Source of the DNA: CAVZTA01 sp963778025
Lineage (GTDB): Bacteria > Chloroflexota > Limnocylindria > Limnocylindrales > CSP1-4
DNA: 64,000 bases
NCBI GenBank assembly: GCA_963778025.1
Contig: CAVZTA010000008.1
Span: 180,957-244,956, forward strand
Direction: 5' to 3'
In this document: positions 42,015 through 51,305 of the stretch, in pieces
Position numbering within the stretch: position 1 is the stretch's first letter
Layout of the letters: each line of letters starts with the position of its first letter
Made by a program: the position numbers and the translations under genes
Notes under the pieces: model-generated
What the model saw: the letters and a program-made list of their open reading frames with translations, nothing else
Told to the model about the DNA's origin: nothing
Databases searched by the model: none

Positions 42015-43853
42015 TCATGAGGGAGATGGCTCGGGTGAAGGAGATGGCTCGGGTGAGGTCGATCTCGACGGCGCGGGCGTGGGCAACGGCGGCGCCGTGA
42101 CCGTCGGCACGTCCGACGTCCCGACCTGGAAGTCGACCCGCTGGTCCAGGGTCGGGACGGCGCTCACCCAATCCGGCCACAGGCGGACGGACGCCTGGCC
42201 GTACGGGGCAAGGATGGCCTCGGCGTCGGGCTTCGGCTTGCCGCGGATGGCGGCGAGCAGCGCGGTGACGTCGAGCTTCGCCGTCTGCTGCGCGATGCCG
42301 CTGACCGGGAAGCGGACGCCCCGGGCGTCGACGATCGCGGAGCCCACCCGAACGTCGATGGAGTCGCCGATGAGCGCGTGATCGGGTGCGACCATGCCGG
42401 TGAGACGGTCGCGGACGATCGACTCGAGCGGCGTCTCATCGACCGCGAGGACCGAGCCGTCGGCCGATGCCTCGAGCGTGAAGCCCTCGACCTCCTGGCC
42501 GACCAGCGTCTGCGGGTCGACCGACAGCTGTGGCTCGCCCAGCACCGCGGTGCCCGGGAAGAGCGTCGCGCCCTCGGGCACGCCGGTGGGCGACGCGAGG
42601 GCCGCCTCGAACTTCGTCCCGAGGTCCGCGCGGACCTGCGCCAGGGCGGCGTCGACGTCCGCCTGCTCGACCCGCGGGAACTCCTCGCGCTTGCCGCCCT
42701 TCGTGGGCGCGTCGTTGCGCACCGAGACCTGGAGCGTGCTCAGGCTCGTCGGGACCTGGGTGATCTCGCCAGACTCGACGTTGCCGTCGGGCCCCTCCTT
42801 CACGGCGCGGACGTTCACGTCGGCGATGCCGTGCTGGATCGTCGTGCCGTTGACCTGGGCGCGGGGAACCGTCACGCCGCGGACCGTCTGGAAGACCTGC
42901 GCCCCGAGCGTCGAGATCCGCGTGCCCGCCGGCACGAACACGGGGCCGACGGTGTTGATGCTGTCGAACCGGACCGTCCCGGTCGCCTTGTCGGCATCGA
43001 CGCGCTTGCCCGTGGCCGCGAAGTCGCCGGTCGTGGAGACCGGCAGGTCGAGCTTCACGGCGGGGACGACGCCATGCTCCACGTCGACCTCCGTCGCCGC
43101 GGGATCGGCGACGATGTCGAACGCGAGCGGGCCGATCGGATCGATCCGCGGCGCGATCCGGACGGTCGCGGACGGCAGGAAGACGAACCCGGCGACGCCG
43201 GCGACGAGGAGGGCCAGGGCGAGGATCCCGACCCCGACGATCAGCGCGGCGCCGGGACGCCGGCGGGCGGTGGCGTCCGTCGCAGTGGGTCGGCTGGGCG
43301 TGGTCGTCGTGAGGTCGCGGGTCCCTCGGTCGGTCGCGGGATCGCTGCCGGGCCGGACGACGACGGTGGGCGTCTCGTCGATCGCGGGACTCGCCGGTCG
43401 ACCGGGGGTCGGGGCGGCGACCGTCGGCATGTCGTCGATCGCGGCGACGGCCGGGATGATGAGGGTCGGCCCGCCATCGTCCGGGCTGCCGCGGACGGCG
43501 CGCAACGGGGCGCCGCCTCGGAGCCCGTCCGGGGGTGGCGGCGCTGTCGATGTGCCCGGCTCGGTCGCGGCATCCGGTGCATCGAGGGACGCCTCGTACT
43601 CGCCCACCGAGTGGAAGACCGGCAGCCCCGCCGAGGCGGCGAGCGCCCGCGTCGACGCATCGGGCGCCACGATCCCGAGGCGGCGGCTATGCAGCCGTGC
43701 CTCGCGCGCCAGCAATCGGAAGTTGATGCGTGACGTCGAGATCCGCGAGGCGTGCGGCAGGACGAGCGCGACGCGCAGCTGATCGGAATCCCGGATCCGC
43801 GCCGCCGCCGAGGTGATCTCGTCGTCGACATCGAGGTAGACGATCGTCGCCAT
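42015..43853 (-). CDS. Single-pass membrane protein with baseplate-J-like extracellular domain
   Basis: 612 residues. The N-terminal 90 residues form a soluble alpha/beta domain (IVYLDVDDEITSAAARIRDSD, VALVLPHASRISTSRINFRLLAREA, RLGIVAPDASTRALAASAGLPVF). A Thr/Pro-rich cytoplasmic linker (TPTV repeats, about 120-205) follows. One membrane helix (ALIVGVGILALALLVAGVAGFVFL) leads to an extracellular domain with baseplate-J/gp47-like features (GTVRFDSINTVGPVFVPAGTRISTLG). A second domain binds its C-terminal module (LDVTALLAAIRGKPKPDAEAIL). The C-terminus is a Ser/Pro/Glu repeat tail. It adjoins the FtsA-like gene. The function is unknown. Confidence 0.8.
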   Translation of the reverse strand: MATIVYLDVDDEITSAAARIRDSDQLRVALVLPHASRISTSRINFRLLAREARLHSRRLGIVAPDASTRALAASAGLPVFHSVGEYEASLDAPDAATEPGTSTAPPPPDGLRGGAPLRAVRGSPDDGGPTLIIPAVAAIDDMPTVAAPTPGRPASPAIDETPTVVVRPGSDPATDRGTRDLTTTTPSRPTATDATARRRPGAALIVGVGILALALLVAGVAGFVFLPSATVRIAPRIDPIGPLAFDIVADPAATEVDVEHGVVPAVKLDLPVSTTGDFAATGKRVDADKATGTVRFDSINTVGPVFVPAGTRISTLGAQVFQTVRGVTVPRAQVNGTTIQHGIADVNVRAVKEGPDGNVESGEITQVPTSLSTLQVSVRNDAPTKGGKREEFPRVEQADVDAALAQVRADLGTKFEAALASPTGVPEGATLFPGTAVLGEPQLSVDPQTLVGQEVEGFTLEASADGSVLAVDETPLESIVRDRLTGMVAPDHALIGDSIDVRVGSAIVDARGVRFPVSGIAQQTAKLDVTALLAAIRGKPKPDAEAILAPYGQASVRLWPDWVSAVPTLDQRVDFQVGTSDVPTVTAPPLPTPAPSRSTSPEPSPSPEPSPS

Positions 43854-43884
43854 CGCGCGCGGAGCCTAGCGCGTCGACACGAGG

Positions 43885-45147
43885 TCAGACCTTCATCGCG
43901 CGCAGCACCCGGCGTAGGGCGCTATCGACCGGGTCCTCGGACACCTGGTACTCGATGGCCTGGAACGCAAGACCCATCGGGGTCACATCCTGCTGGTCGA
44001 CGAGGAGGTCGGTGGCGTCGACGATCGCCTCCACGTCGCGCGGCGTCATCAGGCTGACCTCGGGCGGACGTGAGAACGGCAGACGCTTCCAGAAGCGCTC
44101 GTGCGCCAGCGCGTCGCGGATCTCCGGCAGTCGCGACCCGCCTCCACACAGGTGGATGCGCCCAGGCAGCATCTCGCCTGCGGCCAGCTCCTCCATGACG
44201 AGCTCCACGCCGGCGGCCCAGATCTCGACATCGTCGCGCACGATCGCGGCGACCTCGTCCCGTCGCTCGACCGGCAGTCCGCGTGCGTAGTCCACCTTGA
44301 GCGACTCGGCGCGCGGGAACGGCAGGTCCAGGCGATCCGCGAGGGACTTGGTGAACGCGCGGCCGCCGAGGGCGAACATGCGGGTCCCCTCGATGCCACC
44401 GCTTCGGACGAGCGCGACGTCGGTCGTCCCGCCGCCGACATCGATGAACAGCGCTCCCGCCTGACGCACCTGCTCGTCGCCCAGGACGCGGGCCACGGCG
44501 TACGGCTCGGCGACGACCTCGAGCAGCTCGAGGTCGAGCTGCGACGCGACCGACTGCAGCGCGCCCAGGTGCACGAGCGGCGCGAACGCGTCGAAGATCG
44601 CGATCTTCACGTTCCGGCCCTGGAACCCGATCGGGTTCGTCAGCGCATAGCCGTCGATCGACGCCCCGACGACCGCCGCATGGACCAGCCGGACGTCGAC
44701 GTGGGGCAGGCCGGTCTCCCAGATGATCGACCGCTCGGCCTCCTTGAGGGCCTCGCGCTGGACGCCGTCGATGAGCTTGACCAGCTCGGCCTCGGTGATC
44801 GGCAGGTCCGGCTTCCTGCGCTCCTGCGTGAGCGTCGTCGTGAAGCCCTTGACGAGCTCGCCCGCGATGCCGATGACGACCTGGGTCGGGCGGAAGCCCG
44901 CCATCTCCTCGGCTTCCTGGAGCGCGACCGCACAGTTGTCCACCACCGCGGCGATGTCCGCGACGGTGCCGCTCTGCATGTGGCTCAGCCCCTGGCGCTT
45001 CCGTCCGACGCCACGGACGGTCCCCTGGCCCGCCTGATCGATATCGAAGACGAGCGCCTTCGCGAACTCCGTCCCGATGTCCAGCGCCGTGCACGCGGCG
45101 AGGGCCTCACCCTCGCCGCGGTTCCAGATGCGCCGCAGGAACGCCAT
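43885..45147 (-). CDS. FtsA/PilM-like actin-fold ATPase
   Basis: 420 residues. The actin-like fold has phosphate 1 ALDIGTEFAKALVFD, phosphate 2 ALFIDVGGGTTDVALVRSG and the adenosine block GRIHLCGGGSRLPEI. A SHS2-like subdomain (VVIGIAGELVKGFTTTLTQERRKPDLPITEAELVKLID) identifies the FtsA/PilM group rather than MreB. The C-terminal amphipathic tail (VDSALRRVLRAMKV) may touch the membrane, as in FtsA. No pilus genes lie nearby, and it directly precedes the baseplate-J-like membrane protein. A polymer or scaffold acting through that protein is a reasonable inference. Confidence 0.85.
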   Translation of the reverse strand: MAFLRRIWNRGEGEALAACTALDIGTEFAKALVFDIDQAGQGTVRGVGRKRQGLSHMQSGTVADIAAVVDNCAVALQEAEEMAGFRPTQVVIGIAGELVKGFTTTLTQERRKPDLPITEAELVKLIDGVQREALKEAERSIIWETGLPHVDVRLVHAAVVGASIDGYALTNPIGFQGRNVKIAIFDAFAPLVHLGALQSVASQLDLELLEVVAEPYAVARVLGDEQVRQAGALFIDVGGGTTDVALVRSGGIEGTRMFALGGRAFTKSLADRLDLPFPRAESLKVDYARGLPVERRDEVAAIVRDDVEIWAAGVELVMEELAAGEMLPGRIHLCGGGSRLPEIRDALAHERFWKRLPFSRPPEVSLMTPRDVEAIVDATDLLVDQQDVTPMGLAFQAIEYQVSEDPVDSALRRVLRAMKV

Positions 45148-45182
45148 CGCGCGTCGTCAGGCGCGCATGCGGAAGCAGCCGG

Positions 45183-47996
45183 TCAACCGGTGCTGGCGCG
45201 GGCGAGCGCGGCCTTGATCGCCGCGAGCGCCTCGTCGAGCCCCTCCCGACGGGTCCCCTTCCCTTGCGCCATCTGCGGCCGCCCGCCGCCCCGCCCATCG
45301 ATCGCCGCGGCCGCCGCCTGGACGAGCGCACCCGCGGCGACCCCCTTCGCGACGAGGTCGTCGCTCACGGTCACGAACAGCTGGGGCTCGTCGGCGTCGA
45401 GGCCGAGCGCGATGACGCCGTCGCCGAGGGCGGACCGAACATCGCGGGCGTAGCCCTTGAGCTCGTCGATCGAGCCCGCGTCACCGCTCCACGACACCAG
45501 CCGGACGGCGGGTGCGACCTCCTCGGCTCGCCCCGCGAGGTCCTGGGCGTTCGGGCGGCCGCCACCGGATGCTGCGCCCGTCTTCAACCGCTGCTTCGTC
45601 GTGCGCAGCTCATCCTGGAGCGCCGCGATCCGCTCCTCGAGCTGGTCCGGCGTGCGCGCCCCGACGGCGTCGGCCGCGCGCTCCAGACGCGCCAGCCGCT
45701 CGTCGACGTAGCGGTCCGCACCGGCCCCGGTCAGCGCCTCGATCCGCCGCATCCCCGACCCGATGCTCCGCTCGCCCGTGATGACGAACCCGCCGATCTG
45801 ACCGGTGGCATGCGCATGGGTGCCACCGCACAGCTCGTGACTGTAGCCGTCGACCCGGATCGTCCGGACCTTCTCGCCGTACTTCTCGTCGAAGAACGCG
45901 TCCGCGCCGGCCGCGTTGGCGTCGGCCATGGTCATCCACTCGATCGAGACCGGCCGGTCCTCGCGGATGATCTGGCGGACCTCCGCCTCGATGGCGTGCT
46001 GCTCGTCCGCGGTCAATGCGCGGTCGCCCGGGTAGTCGAAGCGCAGGTAGTCGGGATGGACGAGCGAGCCCGCCTGGCGCGCGGACTCCCCGACGACGTT
46101 CCGGAGCGCCCGGTGCAGCAGGTGCGTGCCCGTGTGGTTGCGCATCGTGTGGGCGCGTCGTTCCGCGTCGACCTCGGCGATGAGGGTGTCGCCGACACGG
46201 ACCGTGCCGTGCAGCCGGCCGCGATGGACGATCAGGCCCGCGGTCTGCGTCCCGGCCGTGCGCTGGGTGTCCGTGACGGTGAACAGCACCTCACCATCGC
46301 CGCTGCGCAACACCCCGATGTCCGCGACCTGCCCGCCGCCCTCGGCGTAGAACGGCGTGCGATCCAGGACGATCTCGGCATCGGCGGCCGCTTCGGCACG
46401 CAGCTCGATCTCGGGCAGCGCCGTCAGCTCCTCGTACGACGTCCCGTCGCGGAGGATCGCGACCACGCGTCCCTCGGCGGTCGTGGTGTCGTAGCCCAGG
46501 AACTGCGTCGCGCCGACGCGGCCGAGCAGGTCTCCGTACAGCGACGCGTCGACCGCGGTGCGTGACAACGTCGCCTTCGTGTTGGCGCGACTCTGCGCCT
46601 TCTGCTGGCCCATCGCGTCGAAGTAGCCGGCCTCGTCGACGCGCACGCCGTACTCCGCGGCGAGCTCGATCGTCAGGTCGAACGGGAAGCCGTACGTGTC
46701 ATGGAGCCGGAACGCGACGTCGCCGGGCAGGATCGGCGCGCCAGCGGGGAGATCGCGCGCCTGGCGACCCACGACCCGCTCGTTCGAGGTCAGCGGGATG
46801 AGCGCTTCCTCGAGCCGGCCCATGCCCGCCTCGAGCGTGCGCGCGAATTGGAGCTCCTCGCGGCCGATGACGGCCAGGATCTCGTCACGACGCTCCGCGA
46901 GGTGGGGGTACGCGTCGGCCATCGACTCGATGACCACCTTGGCGGTCTCGACCATGAACGGCTCGGTGCGCCCGAGGAGCCGGCCATGCCGGACCGCTCG
47001 GCGGAGGATCCGGCGCAGCACGTAGCCGCGGCCCTCGTTCGAGGGCGTGATGCCGTCGCCGACGATGAACGTCACCGCGCGCGAGTGGTCGGCGATGACC
47101 TGGTAGCTGAAGCGCTCCGCCTCGAACGCGTCGGGGTCGTGGCCGAGGAGCTCGCGCATCCGCGCGTGGATGGCCACGAACAGGTCGGTGTCGTAGTTCG
47201 AGTAGACCTGCTGGACGACGCTCGCCATGCGCTCGAGGCCCATGCCCGTGTCGACGCCCGGGGCCGGCAGCGGCGTCAGCGACCGATCGGCGTGGAGCTC
47301 GAACTCCATGAACACGAGGTTCCAGATCTCGAGCCAGCGCGGGCAGTGCTCCGAGTGGTCGGGCACGCACTCCGGGCCCTCGGACAGGTGAGCACCGCGG
47401 TCGTAGTGGAGCTCCGAGCACGGGCCGCACGGCCCGATGTCGGCCATCCGCCACCAGTTCTTCTCGTCGCCCTTCTCGAAGTCGCCCCAGCGGACGAGGC
47501 GCTCGGGCGGCAGCCCGATCTCGTCGCGCCAGACGTCGTGGGCGAAGTCGTCGGTCGAGTACACGGTCGCCGCAAGCCGCTCCGGCGGGACCCCCAGGTC
47601 ACGCGTCAGGAACTGCCAGGCCCAGTGGATCGCCTCGCGCTTGAAGTAGTCGCCGAAGCTCCAGTTGCCGAGCATCTCGAACAGCGTGTGATGCCGCGGC
47701 GTCCGCCCGACCTCCTCGAAGTCGTTGTGCTTCCCGGCGACCCGGAGGCTGCGCTGGAAGTTCACCGCGCGGGTGTAGTCGCGCTTCTCGACGCCGGTCA
47801 GGACGTCCTTGAACGGGACCATCCCGGAGTTCACGAACAGGAGCGTCTGGTCACCGGCGGGGATGAGCGATGCGCTGGGCACGATCGTGTGGCCGCGCTC
47901 CACGAAGAACTCGAGGAACCTGGCGCGGATGTCGGCAGCGGGCAGCCACGGGATGCGCTCGTCCCGTTCGATCGAGGGGGTCGCCATCGGCGTCAT
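45183..47996 (-). CDS. alaS: Alanine--tRNA ligase
   Basis: 937 residues. Charges tRNA-Ala. Class II motifs: motif 1/2 region LFVNSGMVPFKDVLTG and RAVNFQRSLRVAGKHNDFEEVGRTPRHHTLFEMLGNWSFGDYFK. The editing domain has the zinc motifs RNHTGTHLLHRALRNVVG and ELCGGTHAHATGQIGGFVI. The C-terminal DHHA1 domain is Gly-rich (GVAAGALVQAAAAAIDGRGGGRPQMAQGKG). ATG at 47996 (MTPMATPSIERD) is taken; a few codons either way are possible. It is followed by the FtsA-like gene. Confidence 0.97.
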   Translation of the reverse strand: MTPMATPSIERDERIPWLPAADIRARFLEFFVERGHTIVPSASLIPAGDQTLLFVNSGMVPFKDVLTGVEKRDYTRAVNFQRSLRVAGKHNDFEEVGRTPRHHTLFEMLGNWSFGDYFKREAIHWAWQFLTRDLGVPPERLAATVYSTDDFAHDVWRDEIGLPPERLVRWGDFEKGDEKNWWRMADIGPCGPCSELHYDRGAHLSEGPECVPDHSEHCPRWLEIWNLVFMEFELHADRSLTPLPAPGVDTGMGLERMASVVQQVYSNYDTDLFVAIHARMRELLGHDPDAFEAERFSYQVIADHSRAVTFIVGDGITPSNEGRGYVLRRILRRAVRHGRLLGRTEPFMVETAKVVIESMADAYPHLAERRDEILAVIGREELQFARTLEAGMGRLEEALIPLTSNERVVGRQARDLPAGAPILPGDVAFRLHDTYGFPFDLTIELAAEYGVRVDEAGYFDAMGQQKAQSRANTKATLSRTAVDASLYGDLLGRVGATQFLGYDTTTAEGRVVAILRDGTSYEELTALPEIELRAEAAADAEIVLDRTPFYAEGGGQVADIGVLRSGDGEVLFTVTDTQRTAGTQTAGLIVHRGRLHGTVRVGDTLIAEVDAERRAHTMRNHTGTHLLHRALRNVVGESARQAGSLVHPDYLRFDYPGDRALTADEQHAIEAEVRQIIREDRPVSIEWMTMADANAAGADAFFDEKYGEKVRTIRVDGYSHELCGGTHAHATGQIGGFVITGERSIGSGMRRIEALTGAGADRYVDERLARLERAADAVGARTPDQLEERIAALQDELRTTKQRLKTGAASGGGRPNAQDLAGRAEEVAPAVRLVSWSGDAGSIDELKGYARDVRSALGDGVIALGLDADEPQLFVTVSDDLVAKGVAAGALVQAAAAAIDGRGGGRPQMAQGKGTRREGLDEALAAIKAALARASTG

Positions 47997-48121
47997 CGTA
48001 GCGAACGACGCATGCTCGCCCGAGGCGCGGCGGATCATCACAGGGGATGCTCAGGGACCGCACAGCGCACGGCGACGAACGCGCCGCTACGGTCGTCGCA
48101 CGACCGAATCGGGAGAGCCTC

Positions 48122-48955
48122 GTGACCGACCTTCGACCCAGCGCCCCGCTCCCGGCCGTCGACGACGGCCTCGATGACGACGACCGGCCGATCGGCCGCT
48201 TCCTGACCCGGCGCGAGATCCTTGCGCTGTTCGGGCTGGGCGGCGTGTCGCTCGCGGCCGCGGCCTGCGCGCCGGGCAGCACGGCGTCGCCGCTCGCGAG
48301 CGCCTCGACCGCTGCGGCGTCGTCCTCGGCAGCGGCATCGGCTGCCGCGACGCTCGGTGGCGAGGTCCCGTCGTGCGTCGTCGTCCCCGAGCTGACCGAA
48401 GGCCCGTACTACGTCGACACCGGGCTCGAGCGCGCGGACATCCGGCCCGACACGACGACCGGCACCGTCTCGGCGGGTGTCCCGCTGAGCCTCGCGTTCG
48501 TCGTCTCGACGGTCGAGGGCGGCGGCTGCGTGCCGCTCGCGAACGCGGTCGTCGACGTGTGGCATTGCGATGCCCTGGGCGTGTACTCCGACGTCCAGGG
48601 CAACACGGGCGACTTCCTGCGCGGGACGCAGCGCACGGACAGTGCCGGCAAGGCCACCTTCACCACGGTCTACCCCGGCTGGTACCAGGGTCGCGCGGTC
48701 CATATCCACTTCAAGGTCCGTACCGACCCGGACGCGGACACCGGCTTCATCCTGACGTCGCAGCTGTTCTTCGACGACGAGCTCAACCGGACGATCTTCA
48801 CCAGCCGCGACCCGTACCAGCAGAAGGGCGCGCAGGACATGACGAACGCCCAGGACGGGATCTTCGGCCAGTCGAACGGGACCACGCTGCTCGATTGCCA
48901 GGCGTCGGGCGATGGCTACGCCGCGACCTTCTCGATCGCGCTCCAGATGAGCTAG
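48122..48955 (+). CDS. Exported intradiol ring-cleavage dioxygenase-like protein (Tat-type lipoprotein)
   Basis: 277 residues from GTG at 48122. A twin-Arg motif TRREILALFG precedes a hydrophobic stretch and lipobox (GGVSLAAAAC), so it is probably exported by Tat and lipid-anchored. A Ser/Ala linker follows. The catalytic domain matches protocatechuate 3,4-dioxygenase beta-type enzymes: LTEGPYYVD, VDVWHCDALGVYSD with the first Tyr ligand, PGWYQGRAVHIHFKV with the second Tyr and the two His ligands. All four iron ligands appear present. Intradiol enzymes cleave catechols between the hydroxyls; an extracytoplasmic version suggests aromatic scavenging. It is divergent from alaS. Confidence 0.88.
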   Translation: MTDLRPSAPLPAVDDGLDDDDRPIGRFLTRREILALFGLGGVSLAAAACAPGSTASPLASASTAAASSSAAASAAATLGGEVPSCVVVPELTEGPYYVDTGLERADIRPDTTTGTVSAGVPLSLAFVVSTVEGGGCVPLANAVVDVWHCDALGVYSDVQGNTGDFLRGTQRTDSAGKATFTTVYPGWYQGRAVHIHFKVRTDPDADTGFILTSQLFFDDELNRTIFTSRDPYQQKGAQDMTNAQDGIFGQSNGTTLLDCQASGDGYAATFSIALQMS

Positions 48956-49419
48956 GCGCCGCCCGCGCGGCGGATCTGGTCGGCGTGCTCATGGGCGTGG
49001 CCGGCGTAGATCCGCAGCCAGTGCTCGACGCTGTACGGACCGCTCTCGGTGTGGGTCCCGGTCCGTGCCCAGGCGGCCTCGTCGAGACCCTCGAGGATCT
49101 GGACGGTCGTCGAGCGCGCGGCGCGGAGGGCTCCGAGCGCCGGCTCGATCGGCCGGTCGGCGTAGTGGAACGCGGTCGCGTAGCCCGCCTCGTCGTAGCC
49201 GGCGATGACCGGGTCGTCCTCGAACAGCAGGCGACGGATCCGGATCGCCGAGGTCATCTCGCTGTCGGCGAGATGGTGGATGACCTCCCGCGCGTTCCAG
49301 CTGCCGTCGGGCGGGCGGCGGTCGAACGCGTGGCGGCCGATGTCCCGGATCGCCCGCTCGACCTCGTTGGCGCCGTCGGCGTAGCGCGCGATGAGCCGCT
49401 GCCGTTCTGCCGCGTCCAT
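48952..49419 (-). CDS. DinB/YfiT-like four-helix protein
   Basis: 155 residues. DinB-superfamily pattern: RQRLIARYADGANEVERAIRDIGRHAFD, SWNAREVIHHLADSEM with the first metal His, and VEHWLRIYAGHAHEHADQIRR with the C-terminal HxxxH. Such proteins are metal-binding and often thiol-transferase or stress related; the role is unknown. It converges on the dioxygenase gene and their stops overlap. The ATG at 49419 is near the stop of the small membrane gene. Confidence 0.85.
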   Translation of the reverse strand: MDAAERQRLIARYADGANEVERAIRDIGRHAFDRRPPDGSWNAREVIHHLADSEMTSAIRIRRLLFEDDPVIAGYDEAGYATAFHYADRPIEPALGALRAARSTTVQILEGLDEAAWARTGTHTESGPYSVEHWLRIYAGHAHEHADQIRRAGGA

Positions 49420-49421
49420 GC

Positions 49422-49662
49422 TCAGCGCTTCCGGCGGTGCCGCTGCCAGATCGTGGAGCCCGCGATCGCGGCGCCGACCAGCGCCCCGAGCGCGAGGCCG
49501 CCCAGGAACCGCCTCGACCCGGCCGATTCGCCATCGAGCAGCTCCGCCAGGTCGGCGAGGCTCGCCAGTGGCGTCCGGTCGTCGACGTCCCCGTCGCACA
49601 CCGGCGCCGGCCGGTTCGGTGGACACCGATCCCTCGTGGGAATGGCCGTTCCGATCGCTCAT
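49422..49662 (-). CDS. Small membrane protein (frameshift near 49610)
   Basis: About 79 residues. ATG at 49662 opens MSDRNGHSHEGSVSTEPAGA. One frame over it continues VCDGDVDDRTPLASLADLAELLDGESAG and a membrane helix RRFLGGLALGALVGAAIAGSTIWQ with a basic HRRKR end. It stops at 49422, three bases before the DinB start. The start overlaps the preceding membrane-protein stop (ATGA). Without the shift a shorter GTG-started product of about 60 residues remains possible. Confidence 0.55.
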
Positions 49663-49934
49663 CTCGGGTTCCTCGCCTGCGGGCCCAGCGTGGCCACGAC
49701 GGCCACGAACGCGATGCCGACCCACGACAACAGTGACGCGGTCAGCAGCTGGAAGTCGCCGATGGTCAGGAACGAGATGCCCAGCCGGCCGCCGATGGCG
49801 TCGCCCGCCCAGGCACCGAGGATCGCGGCCAGCAGCGTGAGCGGCAGCCGACCGCCCGCATCGCCGCGGATCGCGACGTAGAGCGCGGTGTGGAACATCC
49901 CGACGAGGATCGCGAGGATCGGCTCGGGACCCAT
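49659..49934 (-). CDS. Small three-helix membrane protein
   Basis: 91 residues. Three hydrophobic segments: ILAILVGMFHTALYVAI, LTLLAAILGAWAGDAIGG, and LTASLLSWVGIAFVAVVATLG. A GDAIGGRLG turn lies between the second and third. ATG at 49934 lies two bases after the mnmA stop. The end overlaps the next small gene. The family is not recognised, though the GAWAGDAIGGRLG motif resembles the GAFIGDLIG-type repeats of small conserved membrane proteins. Confidence 0.75.
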   Translation of the reverse strand: MGPEPILAILVGMFHTALYVAIRGDAGGRLPLTLLAAILGAWAGDAIGGRLGISFLTIGDFQLLTASLLSWVGIAFVAVVATLGPQARNPR

Positions 49935-49936
49935 CG

Positions 49937-51094
49937 TCAGCCGACCGCCACGAGCTCACGTGCGCCGGCGGCCTCCGTCGCTTGCGGGACCGCGATCCGG
50001 CCACCGCCCAGACAGACGTCGCCGTCGTAGAACGCACACGCCTGACCCGGCGCGGCGGCCCACACGTCCTCGTCGGTCTCGACCGTCCAGCGCCGGGGCC
50101 GCCGGGCGTCCCCGTCGAGCGGCCGGATCGTCGCCGGGACGAGCGCCGCCCGGTGCCGGATGCGGACCTGCGCCCGGAAGGGCGCGGTGGCGAGGGGCGC
50201 CGTACCCGACACGAACGAGACGTCGTCGACGCCGAAGGTCGTCGTCCTGAGGTCCTCGCGCCGGCCGAGCTGGATGAGGTTCGCGGGCGCATCGATGCGC
50301 GCCACGTAACGCGGCTCCCCGAGCGCCACACCGAGTCCCTTGCGCTGACCGACGGTGTACGCGGCGGCACCGGCGTGCTCGCCGACCATCCGGCCGTCGG
50401 CATCGACGATCGGTCCGGCCTCGGGCGTCCAGCCCGCCCGGCGTCGCAGCTCCGTGCGGTAATCACCGCCGGGCACGAAGCAGATCTCCTGGCTCTCCGG
50501 CTTGTCCGCGGTCACGAGCCCGAGCGAGCGCGCCACCGCCCGCACCTCGGGCTTCGTCAGCTCACCCAGCGGGAAGCGCGCATGCCACAGCTGGTCCTGG
50601 CGCAGGCCGTAGAGGAAGTACGTCTGATCCTTGTCCTCGTCGGCGGCGCGGAGCAGGCGGGCGTGCCGGGTGCCGTCTCCCGCGACGACCTCGTCGCGCC
50701 GCGCGTAGTGGCCGGTGGCGACCGCGTCGCACTCGTACTGGCGGCGCGCGCGGCCCATCAGCGCCCCGAACTTCACGGTCGTGTTGCAGTCGACGCACGG
50801 CGATGGCGTGCGCCCGTCGAGATACGCGCCCACGAACGGATCGAGCACACCGGCCGCGAACTCCCGCTCGAGATTGAGCACGTAGAACGGGATGCCCAGC
50901 GTCGCCGCGACGCGGCGTGCGTCCTCGGCCGCATCCGCCGAGCAGCAGCTCTTCTTCACGTCGGAATAGGTGTCCGCCACGTCGTGCAGGCGCATCCACA
51001 CGCCCACGACGTCGTGGCCCTGCTCGTGGAGGAGCGCGGCCGCGACCGAGCTGTCGACGCCTCCCGACATCGCGACGAGGATCCGGCCGGTCAT
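49937..51094 (-). CDS. mnmA: tRNA-specific 2-thiouridylase MnmA
   Basis: 385 residues. Thiolates U34 of tRNAs for Lys, Glu and Gln. The PP-loop [16 protein letters not shown] is at residues 6-21. The nucleophile Cys is in [13 protein letters not shown], and the catalytic second Cys is in [20 protein letters not shown] and [13 protein letters not shown] complete the pattern. It uses sulfur delivered by a cysteine desulfurase; such a gene lies immediately upstream at 51306-52526. ATG at 51094 is used; the longer open frame upstream is non-coding. Confidence 0.95.
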   Translation of the reverse strand: MTGRILVAMSGGVDSSVAAALLHEQGHDVVGVWMRLHDVADTYSDVKKSCCSADAAEDARRVAATLGIPFYVLNLEREFAAGVLDPFVGAYLDGRTPSPCVDCNTTVKFGALMGRARRQYECDAVATGHYARRDEVVAGDGTRHARLLRAADEDKDQTYFLYGLRQDQLWHARFPLGELTKPEVRAVARSLGLVTADKPESQEICFVPGGDYRTELRRRAGWTPEAGPIVDADGRMVGEHAGAAAYTVGQRKGLGVALGEPRYVARIDAPANLIQLGRREDLRTTTFGVDDVSFVSGTAPLATAPFRAQVRIRHRAALVPATIRPLDGDARRPRRWTVETDEDVWAAAPGQACAFYDGDVCLGGGRIAVPQATEAAGARELVAVG

Positions 51095-51305
51095 GCGCGG
51101 GATGCTACCCGAACCAGCTCCGTGCTCAGGATCCGGCCTCGGCCGCGACACGCCGGAGGCGGCGACAGGGACCGCCACCGCAACCGGCGCGGTGAACGCC
51201 CTGCGAGTCCCGGTCGCGGGCCGCCGAACACGACAGAGACCGTGCCGCAACCCGACTCATCCGAGCAGCGGGACGATCGACGCGAGCGCGGCCGGATCTT
51301 CCGGT

